Shown: positions 35,964 through 42,639 of the stretch, piece by piece
Numbering within the stretch: position 1 is the first letter of the stretch
Layout of the letters: the number at the start of each line of letters is the position of its first letter
Source of the DNA: Deltaproteobacteria bacterium
GTDB lineage: Bacteria; Acidobacteriota; Thermoanaerobaculia; Multivoradales; JAHZIX01
DNA length: 64,000 nucleotides
Assembly (NCBI GenBank): GCA_022601195.1
Contig: JAHZIX010000029.1
Span: 248,001-312,000 of the forward strand
Direction: 5' to 3'
The notes under the pieces: generated by a model
What the model was told of the DNA's origin: nothing
The model's database searches: none
The model's input: only the letters and a program-made list of their open reading frames with translations
Program-made: the position numbers and the translations under genes

Positions 35964-37283
35964 CTACCGGTCCCGTCGCAAGCTTCGTAGATGAGTCATC
36001 GTCGATCGAACCAGTTCGGTCGTGACGTGGTTTCGTTCGCTAGCCTGTTGGAAGAGCACCAGTGCGGCCAGCGCCTCCCGGTGAAGACCTGTGGCTTTGA
36101 ACTGAGGAACGAGCTCGTTGACCAGGCAATGAATCTCGTTGTTTCGGCCCTGCTGGGCGTAGAGAGCAGCTAAGTCGAGGGAGACGAGAGCGACTTCCCA
36201 GAGAATTCCCTCTTGAACAAAGGCCTCTCGAGTTTCCAAATAGGCCTGCTCGGCAGTCTCCAGTTGATCTCTCTCCTGCGCCAACCGCGCTTCTAGCCAG
36301 CGCAATCTCCATAAGGAAATTCGATCTCCAACCTCATGGTAGAGAGGGCGACTTTGGGCGAGAAGCTTCTCGGCCTCCTCGGTTCTACCAAGGTCATTGA
36401 GATTGAGAACGAGGTTGTGGAGGGCCGCAAGAGCCAGGCGGGGGTTCTTAGCAGGGTCGACGGAGGCAAGCCCTACCTTCAATAGCTCGATGGCTTCAGC
36501 TGGATGATCTGCATAGCCCGTGTAGAGAGCTCGGCTGATCAACGTTTGACTCTCGAGCTCCGTTTCACCGCACTGACGATAAATTTGTAAAGCTCCGTCA
36601 AGCTGCTTGAAGCACTCCTCGAAGCGCCTCTGATTTCCCCGCAGGGCACCTTTGACGACTTTGAGAAAACCCTTCTCCAATAGATCTCCGGTTCCGAGCA
36701 GATTGTAGTGCTCGGCCTTTTGAAGAGTCTCTTCAGCCAGGTGGACCTCAGAGCTCACCCGATAGGCGTTGGCCAGGTGAGCGAGAGCCTTGGCCTTGAA
36801 GTCGTTCACGATCGGTTCTCTGAGGGATTCCACCGATAGACCATCGGCTACCGTCACCGCTAGCTCAGCTAGCTGAATGGCTTTCGCGGGCTCTCTAAGG
36901 CATGCCTCGAGACTCTTTTCCAGCAAAAGGTCACACAGCACTCGATTCTTGAACCGTTGGCTATTGAGAACCAGCACCTGACGACGTTCGAGAGGATGCT
37001 GAATCAACTCTTGAAAAAGCTCGGGTGCTTTCTCTCGTTGTTTTTCCAACTCGTTGGCTCGACCCCGGAGTTGCCGAATCCACTCTACCGAGAGAGATTT
37101 GTCTCCCTCGAGGGCAGTGTCCTTGGCAAGCCGGGCTTCTTCAAATTTGGAACTCGAAGCGCACGGCTTGGATTGCTGGCTTTCTCCACGAAAGAGAAGC
37201 TCTAACGCACGATGGTCACTGGGAGATAGCTTCTCCATGAGCATTTCCCTCAACTGGTCGAGGGTTAAGGGAAGGTCAGCCAC
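35964..37283 (-). CDS. TPR protein encoded directly downstream of an ECF sigma factor
   Basis: A 439-residue, all-helical protein with TPR-like repeats (AKALAHLANAYRVSSEVHLAEETLQKAEHY; ALAALHNLVLNLNDLGRTEEAEKLL). No catalytic domain, signal peptide or membrane helix is seen, so it should be cytoplasmic. The GTG at 37283 is chosen because GGAGG lies seven bases upstream; it overlaps the sigma-factor stop by eight bases. An ATG at 37310 is an alternative. The N-terminal ~40 residues (LDQLREMLMEKLSPSDHRALELLFRG) are Leu-rich. From about residue 80 to the end it aligns by eye with the protein at 56975-58342, which carries a zinc-finger N-terminus instead. A role as partner or regulator of the sigma factor is inferred from coupling. 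Confidence 0.78.
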   Translation of the reverse strand: MADLPLTLDQLREMLMEKLSPSDHRALELLFRGESQQSKPCASSSKFEEARLAKDTALEGDKSLSVEWIRQLRGRANELEKQREKAPELFQELIQHPLERRQVLVLNSQRFKNRVLCDLLLEKSLEACLREPAKAIQLAELAVTVADGLSVESLREPIVNDFKAKALAHLANAYRVSSEVHLAEETLQKAEHYNLLGTGDLLEKGFLKVVKGALRGNQRRFEECFKQLDGALQIYRQCGETELESQTLISRALYTGYADHPAEAIELLKVGLASVDPAKNPRLALAALHNLVLNLNDLGRTEEAEKLLAQSRPLYHEVGDRISLWRLRWLEARLAQERDQLETAEQAYLETREAFVQEGILWEVALVSLDLAALYAQQGRNNEIHCLVNELVPQFKATGLHREALAALVLFQQASERNHVTTELVRSTMTHLRSLRRDR

Positions 37284-37941
37284 GTCTCGCCTCCTCCATG
37301 AAGCCAACATCGACCAACTCCCGAACCAGGGCAGCTAGGCAACGGTTGGCTACCTTGCGAACGCTGCTTTGGCGATATCCCATCCGTTCGGCGATCTCAT
37401 TGGGCTTGAGACCAAGGCCATAACGCAGGCGCAGAATGGTCCTGCATCGCGGGCGAAGTTTGGCGAGGGTTTTCTCGAGATCTTGCCGCAGTCCCGCATT
37501 CTCCTGAGAAGGTTGCTCTGCCTGAGCTACCAACTCGAGAATGGCTTCGTCCACGGCTTCGTACAGACGGCTCCGGCGGGTCCGCCAGTACATGATGCAG
37601 CGGCGCCGCAAGGTGCCGATCAACCAAGCCTCAGGCTTGAGGACAGTCTCCCATTTGTAAAGGAGAGTGAGCATGGTGTCTTGAAGCACATCCTCGGCAT
37701 CTTCCGGCGGGATTTGGTACCGCCCCAGGATCTGCTTCAGGGTTGGTTGCACCCGTCGCAACAGAATTTCGAAGGTCTCACCGTCCTGTAACTCTTCGGG
37801 AATAATCATGATTTCAAAGCCTTCATGAGCTTTCAAGGGAATTGCTTCGGGGAGACGGCCTCCTCGTGCCTCAGCCGCCTCCAATCGGATCGATGCCCGT
37901 ACCGTTTTCGTTGGTGGTTTGCTGCTCGGGTTCGTCTCCAT
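37276..37941 (-). CDS. ECF-type RNA polymerase sigma factor
   Basis: 221 residues. Region 2 (RYQIPPEDAEDVLQDTMLTLLYKWETVLKPEAWLIGTLRRRCIMYWR) and region 4 (TLAKLRPRCRTILRLRYGLGLKPNEIAERMGYRQSSVRKVANRCLAALVREL) are clear. The ATG at 37941 overlaps the upstream secreted-protein gene by 71 bases; a start at ATG 37809 (MIIPEELQD) would remove the overlap and still retain the whole sigma core, and neither has a strong ribosome-binding site. No zinc-finger anti-sigma gene follows; instead a TPR protein is translationally coupled. Its target promoters are unknown. Confidence 0.87.
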   Translation of the reverse strand: METNPSSKPPTKTVRASIRLEAAEARGGRLPEAIPLKAHEGFEIMIIPEELQDGETFEILLRRVQPTLKQILGRYQIPPEDAEDVLQDTMLTLLYKWETVLKPEAWLIGTLRRRCIMYWRTRRSRLYEAVDEAILELVAQAEQPSQENAGLRQDLEKTLAKLRPRCRTILRLRYGLGLKPNEIAERMGYRQSSVRKVANRCLAALVRELVDVGFMEEARRG

Positions 37942-38197
37942 TTGCCGGACTGAGGGGCGGCAACTCTAGAAGAGGCGAGGTTGGGTCTTCTAAGATTGTC
38001 TTTTCGGGATCGTTTTCCCAAATGTCACTCAACAAGCTCATGACAAATGAGAACAAGCCGACCGGACCTTGCTCAACTGTTTCAAGAGAAGGTGAGGATG
38101 CGCCTTCTCCGGAAGCGGCGTAGGCCAGTGGGGCAGTGGACAAAATGACTGCCAGAAGACCGGCTGCTCCGACGCGAAAAATAGAGATCCCAGACAT
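37871..38197 (-). CDS. Small secreted protein upstream of the ECF sigma factor
   Basis: 108 residues: a signal peptide (ISIFRVGAAGLLAVILSTAPLAYAAS) followed by an acidic, Pro/Gly-rich mature chain of about 80 residues with no recognised domain. The ATG at 38197 has GGGAGGG nine bases upstream; an upstream start at 38224 is less likely. It is the first gene of a minus-strand group with the sigma factor and TPR protein, and its 3' end overlaps the longer form of the sigma gene. Whether it is a signal, an envelope sensor component or an incidental exported peptide is unknown. Confidence 0.65.
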   Translation of the reverse strand: MSGISIFRVGAAGLLAVILSTAPLAYAASGEGASSPSLETVEQGPVGLFSFVMSLLSDIWENDPEKTILEDPTSPLLELPPLSPANGDEPEQQTTNENGTGIDPIGGG

Positions 38198-38424
38198 TTT
38201 CAACCCTCCCATAACGATACCCAATCTGGGCTAGGACGAAGATCCTCTACCCAATGGAGTGTTCATCCTGCCAGCTTTCGTGACAGCACCGAACAGAATC
38301 CACTCCTCGTCTCGACCCCGTGCTCGCCCCTGACTAGGAACTCAGTATAACCAATGCAGCCTGGGCTGCCGAATCTAGAACCAAAGAACATCTCGTTGAG
38401 GGCCCCAATCATGCCCCCCCGAGC

Positions 38425-39510
38425 TCAAAGCATCCCAACTCGCGTCTCAGCTTCCATCCTCTCGGCCTGGAAGTGATCTGCCAACGGCTCGATGAGCGCA
38501 TCTAATTCTCCCTCGAGGACGCTTGGGAGCTGATGGACGGTGAGACCGATGCGGTGGTCGGTGACGCGATTCTGGGGGAAATTGTAGGTCCGAATCTTCT
38601 CCGACCGATCCCCGCTGCCAACCATTTTTTTTCTTTCTTCACTAATCGCGCTCTGGGCTTTTTCGTTTTCCATCTCGAACAGGCGGGCTTTCAAGACTCT
38701 TAGAGCTTTTGCGCGATTCTTGATCTGGCTTCGCTCGTCCTGACAGGTCACGACCAGCCCGGACGGGATATGGGTCAGGCGCACTGCGGAGTAAGTTGTG
38801 TTCACTCCCTGTCCGCCTGGGCCAGAAGAGCAATACCTGTCGATGCGCAGGTCTTTCTCGTCGATTCGAATCTCGACGTCGTCCGCTTCCGGCAGGACTG
38901 CTACCGTCACTGCGGAGGTATGAATGCGCCCGGAGGCTTCGGTGTCGGGGACTCGCTGCACGCGATGAACACCGCCCTCGTATTTGAGCCGGCTGAAGGC
39001 ACCCTTGCCCTCGACGATTGCAGAGATTTCTTTGATGCCGCGAACACCGGATTCAGACATGTCGATGACTTGAACTCTCCAGCCGCGTTCCTCTGCATAG
39101 CGGGTGTACATCCGGAATAGCTCAGCGGCGAATAGGGTGGCTTCGTCTCCACCGGTTCCGGCGCGAATCTCCATAATGATGTTGCGGCCGTCGTTGGGGT
39201 CTTTTGGAGTCAGCTCCTTACGAAGCTTCTCTTCCAGGCTAGCTTGGCGGTCCTGAAGCTCTGCCTGCTCGAGGCGTGCCATTTCGGCAAGCTCGTCATC
39301 TTTGGGCAGGGTCTCCAGCATCTCAGCGGTCTCGCCAAGCTGCCGAAGGATCTCTTTGTGTTCTCTGTAGGTCTGGACGAGGGTATCGATGTCGGCGAGA
39401 GCTTTGCTGGTCTCCCGGAAAGATGCAGGATTGGCCAGGATCTCTGGCTGCGCCAGCTTGTGGGTCAGCTCTTCGTAGGATTGCTCGATTTGGCTCAGCT
39501 TCTCGAACAT
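38425..39510 (-). CDS. prfA: Peptide chain release factor 1
   Basis: Terminates translation at UAA and UAG. The 361-residue length is standard. GGQ is at residues 232-234 in [24 protein letters not shown], with the stop-codon recognition region [20 protein letters not shown] and the C-terminal [19 protein letters not shown]. It follows rpmE on the minus strand with a hairpin in the 141-base gap. Its modifying enzyme PrmC is encoded about 10 kb downstream on the same strand. Confidence 0.97.
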   Translation of the reverse strand: MFEKLSQIEQSYEELTHKLAQPEILANPASFRETSKALADIDTLVQTYREHKEILRQLGETAEMLETLPKDDELAEMARLEQAELQDRQASLEEKLRKELTPKDPNDGRNIIMEIRAGTGGDEATLFAAELFRMYTRYAEERGWRVQVIDMSESGVRGIKEISAIVEGKGAFSRLKYEGGVHRVQRVPDTEASGRIHTSAVTVAVLPEADDVEIRIDEKDLRIDRYCSSGPGGQGVNTTYSAVRLTHIPSGLVVTCQDERSQIKNRAKALRVLKARLFEMENEKAQSAISEERKKMVGSGDRSEKIRTYNFPQNRVTDHRIGLTVHQLPSVLEGELDALIEPLADHFQAERMEAETRVGML

Positions 39511-39613
39511 GAAATTACTCGGCAGCGAATCTCAGAACACGGCATTCGAATGAAGAGGCACCCGCAGGCGTCTGAAATCAGCGAAACTTGGGGGGACCAG
39601 ATGATGAGAACGA

Positions 39614-39636
39614 GCTCTGGAGTGAGACTCCAGAGC
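39614..39636 (-). terminator. Strong hairpin between rpmE and prfA
   Basis: A perfect 10-bp stem GCTCTGGAGT / ACTCCAGAGC with a 3-base loop, 16 bases after the rpmE stop on the minus strand. It is followed only by a moderately T-rich TCGTTCTCAT, so it is either a weak intrinsic terminator or an attenuating/processing hairpin that sets the rpmE:prfA ratio. Confidence 0.55.
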
Positions 39637-39651
39637 CCGGAATGTGTAGCC

Positions 39652-39864
39652 TTAGCCTTCTGCTTGCTGTTGGCCGTAACGACGGCGGAAACGCTCTACA
39701 CGGCCGGCGGAGTCGACTAGTTTCTGCTTGCCGGTAAAGAAGGGGTGGCAAGCGCTGCAAATCTCCAGGCGCAGCTCGTCTTTGGTGGAGCGAGTCTTGA
39801 AAGTGTTGCCGCAGGCACAGACCACGTCGATGAGGTGTAGCTCGGGGTGGATTCCTTCTCGCAC
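39652..39864 (-). CDS. rpmE: 50S ribosomal protein L31, zinc-binding type
   Basis: A 70-residue protein with the L31 core [49 protein letters not shown]. The Cys set (CAC and CSAC) marks the zinc-containing C+ form, which is replaced by a zinc-free paralogue under zinc limitation in some bacteria. It starts with GTG at 39864, with AAAGGT upstream. First gene of rpmE-prfA. Confidence 0.96.
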   Translation of the reverse strand: MREGIHPELHLIDVVCACGNTFKTRSTKDELRLEICSACHPFFTGKQKLVDSAGRVERFRRRYGQQQAEG

Positions 39865-40231
39865 TGTGCTTACCTTTCGTCGGTCTAGGTTGGCGAATCA
39901 AACTTAATCCCGCTGAAGCGAGAGAACAGGGAGCTTAACGCAGGACCCCCTTTTTTTCAAGTGCAAGGCTCTTCTCGGTCGCGTTCTACCTCGAAACGAG
40001 CGCGGGCCCGCAGGTGCCCATTTCTAGCCAGGGCACTGGCGGCAGGAAGCGAGCAGGTGTCTGGGCGCGGTCGAGGTAGTGCTCGCGAGGCCCGGGACCG
40101 TCGCCGGAATGGGTTCCCTGGGCCGACCTGACGAAGCGAATTCAAAGTAAGGCACGGACCCTCATGCTGGAATCGAGCTCGTTCCCAGAGGATGGCATCA
40201 GGCGACCGCTAGAGAGCTTTTATCGAAAGAC
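39865..40231. other. Intergenic region between rpmE and the second ECF sigma gene
   Basis: About 370 bases between two divergent genes with no convincing reading frame. It holds several inverted repeats: GCGGGCCCGC near 40003-40012, GTGCCC...GGGCAC (40014-40036) and a longer-range pair CTACCTCG (39986-39993) / CGAGGTAG (40072-40079). A run of T follows CCCCC near 39950. It should contain the rpmE promoter, but no clear -35/-10 pair is seen. A small structured RNA is possible but not supported beyond these repeats. Confidence 0.4.
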
Positions 40232-40261
40232 TGTAAACCAAAGTGGGGGCAGCGGCGTCTA
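40232..40261 (+). promoter_or_regulatory. ECF-type promoter upstream of the sigma/anti-sigma genes
   Basis: TGTAAACC (40232-40239), a 16-base spacer, then CGTCTA (40256-40261). The pair resembles ECF-family promoters, whose -35 usually contains an AAC motif and whose -10 contains CGT(C). Transcription would start about 40267, roughly 70 bases before the preferred sigma start. Position and form suggest that the sigma factor drives its own operon. Confidence 0.55.
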
Positions 40262-40339
40262 AGGGGTATGGAAACTCTGACAACTCCTCGAGGGCTAGCT
40301 CCGGCGCGCCCCGGAGTTCATGCTGAGGAGGATTCCGAT

Positions 40340-40870
40340 TTGACTTCGATGGATCTGTTGGTCGCCCGGGCCCAAGACGGCGACCGATTGGCCTTCGAGG
40401 AGCTCTATCGCTGCCATGTCGGTAGGGTCTACGGCCTTTGTCTGAGGCTAGCCCAGCAACGGGAGCAGGCTGAAGAATTGACTCAGAGGGTGTTTGTCCA
40501 AGCTTTTGAAAAAATAGGAACATTCCGCGCTGAGAGCGAGTTTCTGTCCTGGCTTCATCGGTTGACGGTGAATCTGGTCCTGACGGATATGCGCACGCGC
40601 CGTCGCCGAGAGGAGCGAGTCTTCCCCGTGGCAGATCTAGAACCCCTTGCCGGTCACTGCGCAGCGGTTCCGGATGCGGCTGCCTCTGGCGTCGACCTGG
40701 AACGAGCTCTATCTGTCCTACCCCCTCAAGCCCGAGCGGTGTTCGTGCTCCACGATGTGGAGGGATACGGCCACGGAGAGATCTCACAGCTTACCGGGTT
40801 GGCCATAGGAACCTCGAAGGCGCATTTGCACCGCGCTCGTCGTCGTTTGAGAAAGGAACTCAGAAAATGA
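40340..40870 (+). CDS. ECF RNA polymerase sigma factor (RpoE-like)
   Basis: A sigma factor with region 2 (DRLAFEELYRCHVGRVYGLCLRLAQQREQAEELTQRVFVQAFEKIGTFRAESEFLSWLHRLTVN) and region 4 (VLPPQARAVFVLHDVEGYGHGEISQLTGLAIGTSKAHLHRARRRLRKEL). I place the start at TTG 40340 because a perfect GAGGAGG lies eight bases upstream and the product (176 residues) then begins as ECF proteins do. An ATG at 40268 is in frame but would coincide with the predicted transcription start of the ECF-like promoter. Its stop overlaps the anti-sigma start (ATGA). It is likely held inactive by that membrane protein. Confidence 0.9.
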   Translation: MTSMDLLVARAQDGDRLAFEELYRCHVGRVYGLCLRLAQQREQAEELTQRVFVQAFEKIGTFRAESEFLSWLHRLTVNLVLTDMRTRRRREERVFPVADLEPLAGHCAAVPDAAASGVDLERALSVLPPQARAVFVLHDVEGYGHGEISQLTGLAIGTSKAHLHRARRRLRKELRK

Positions 40871-41544
40871 GCTGCGACCGGTATCTGGAGATGCTGGACC
40901 CTTGGGTTGATGGAGACCTCTCTTCTGTAGAGGCCGAAGAGGTGGCTTCCCATCTCGCCAGCTGTGTCTCCTGTGATCGAGAGGCGATGGAGCTACTGGA
41001 TTTATTGGCGAGAGCGGATGCCTTGCCGCGAGCAGCCGAGCCAAGCCGAGACCTTTGGCCTGATATCGCTCGCCAGCTTCCGACGAAAAAACCATCGACG
41101 ATAGGTCAGCCCGGATGGGCATTCGTGAGCTGGCGGTGGATAGCAGCAGCGAGTCTGCTCCTAGTCCTCGGAGGAGCCAGCGGTTGGTTGTTGCGAGGGC
41201 AGCGGTCCCTACCCTTGGAGCTCACTCGAGGTCTGACCCCACCCCCAAACTACAGCACCGCGAGCCAACAGGGAGGTCTGCCGAAGCGTCTGTTGAGTCT
41301 AGAGAGGTCCATGGCCGAGCTTCGGGGCGAGATTCTGCAGGAGATGAAGGCAACCGACAGCAGTTCGGAGGAGTTGGCGGTGGTGGAGAGAAATCTGCAG
41401 GTGATGGATGCCGCACTCCTTGAGATTCGACAGGCATTGGAGCGGGAGCCGAGAAGCCTACATCTTCATTTGCAATGGGCAGCCACGTTGAGACACCAAG
41501 CGGATTTGCTGCAGTTGGCAGGAAAGTTGGTCCGAGGAACTTGA
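40867..41544 (+). CDS. Membrane-anchored zinc-finger anti-sigma factor
   Basis: 225 residues. The N-terminal zf-HC2 domain (MSCDRYLEMLDPWVDGDLSSVEAEEVASHLASCVSCDREAM) has the H-x3-C-x2-C zinc ligands of ZAS anti-sigma factors. A single membrane helix (WRWIAAASLLLVLGGASGWLL, about residues 90-110) follows, then an outer helical tail rich in Glu and Leu. The ATG overlaps the sigma stop by four bases. It should sequester the co-encoded sigma factor at the membrane and release it on an envelope signal; the following DUF4097 gene is a likely target or co-sensor. Confidence 0.9.
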   Translation: MSCDRYLEMLDPWVDGDLSSVEAEEVASHLASCVSCDREAMELLDLLARADALPRAAEPSRDLWPDIARQLPTKKPSTIGQPGWAFVSWRWIAAASLLLVLGGASGWLLRGQRSLPLELTRGLTPPPNYSTASQQGGLPKRLLSLERSMAELRGEILQEMKATDSSSEELAVVERNLQVMDAALLEIRQALEREPRSLHLHLQWAATLRHQADLLQLAGKLVRGT

Positions 41545-41705
41545 TACGGCGAGTTGTCGGAGAGCCGAGTGGGGCAGGTGGGAGCTGTTCTTTGGCACGG
41601 GTGATCGGTCCGGAATCGATATCTCGAAGAGGCTCTCTACAGCTTCTCCGGGGGGATTTCATTGGAAAAATATGTTTTGGGAAACAGAACGAAAGGAACA
41701 AAACC

Positions 41706-42617
41706 ATGTGGAGTGTGAATCTCATGGCTCGAATTTGGCTTAGTGGTTCCCTGGTAGCGATGCTTCTAGTCTCAACGGGGCTACAGGCGGAGCAGGCTCG
41801 ATCGAAGAGCTGTGCCGTTTCTGGTAATGGGGAGATCGAAATCAGTAACCTGTCCGGCTCGGTAGAAGTCATCGGCTGGTCCCGCGAAGAAGTGGCCGTT
41901 GAGGCAACCGTCGGTGAGGGGGTTAAGGAGCTCGTCGTTTCTTGCCAAGGGAGCAGGGCCAAGGTGGAAGTGCTCCTCAAGGAGGGAAGCAGCCACTACA
42001 AGAATGGCGCGGCTGATGCCCATCTCACGATTCAGGTCCCTTCGCAGAGCTTGCTGTCCGTAGAGACGGTCAGTGCCAATATCCAGGTGTCTGAAGTCAC
42101 CGCTTCGGCGGAGATGGAGTCCGTTAGTGGAAACGTAGCTTTCTCCGGCAGCGCTGACGAGGTCTCCGCAGAGTCCGTGAGCGGAAACGTAGAGATTCAG
42201 GGCACTGCCAATCAGCTGGAAGCGGAATCCGTCAGTGGGACGGTCTCGGTAGCGGAAGCTAGTGGTCAGCTCTCGGTATCGTCCATCAGCGGCACAGTGG
42301 AAGTCCTCGGTGGATTCGTGACCGAGGCGGAGATCGATAGTGTTTCGGGCTCAGTCACGTTTCGGGCGGAGCTCGCCGCAAACGGTGAGCTGGAGGCCGA
42401 AAGCCATAGTGGGTCCGTGTCGATCGCTCTTCCTGCGAGCACATCAGCCGTTATCAAGGCTTCTTCTTTCAGTGGTGGTATTTCAAATGACTTGGGCTCG
42501 GAGAAGGCCGACAAAGGGAGTGACTCGAGGCGAGAAGTCGAATTCACCCTAGGTGGGGGTGAAGGAAGGGTGTCCGTGGAGACTTTCAGTGGGTCGATCT
42601 CTTTCGAGGACTATTGA
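41706..42617 (+). CDS. DUF4097-type secreted beta-repeat protein
   Basis: 303 residues with a signal peptide (LMARIWLSGSLVAMLLVSTGLQA) and then repeated short beta strands of the pattern (E/S)SVSGxV...., for example AEMESVSGNVAFSG, AESVSGNVEIQG, AESVSGTVSVAE and VSSISGTVEVLGG, as in DUF4097 'adhesin-like' beta-helix proteins. Such proteins are often encoded beside ECF sigma/anti-sigma pairs; the molecular function is unknown. The ATG at 41706 has AAAGGAAC upstream; the frame is open further but lacks a signal. The 161 bases before it contain no obvious promoter, so it is probably read through from the sigma operon. Confidence 0.85.
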   Translation: MWSVNLMARIWLSGSLVAMLLVSTGLQAEQARSKSCAVSGNGEIEISNLSGSVEVIGWSREEVAVEATVGEGVKELVVSCQGSRAKVEVLLKEGSSHYKNGAADAHLTIQVPSQSLLSVETVSANIQVSEVTASAEMESVSGNVAFSGSADEVSAESVSGNVEIQGTANQLEAESVSGTVSVAEASGQLSVSSISGTVEVLGGFVTEAEIDSVSGSVTFRAELAANGELEAESHSGSVSIALPASTSAVIKASSFSGGISNDLGSEKADKGSDSRREVEFTLGGGEGRVSVETFSGSISFEDY

Positions 42618-42639
42618 TCCACTCTCGAACGCCTCGGGC

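Noticed and set aside
38330..38350. TATACT on the minus strand upstream of the small secreted protein gene as a promoter
   Set aside because: No acceptable -35 at 16-18 bases and about 150 bases from the start codon; left out of the feature list.
40209..40787. A 192-codon minus-strand frame opposite the ECF sigma gene
   Set aside because: Antisense to well-conserved sigma regions 2 and 4 and without similarity to any family.
41586..41606. TGGCACG followed at distance by ATCGG, resembling a sigma-54 promoter before the DUF4097 gene
   Set aside because: The essential -12 GC is missing at the required ten-base spacing (CG instead), so it does not qualify.
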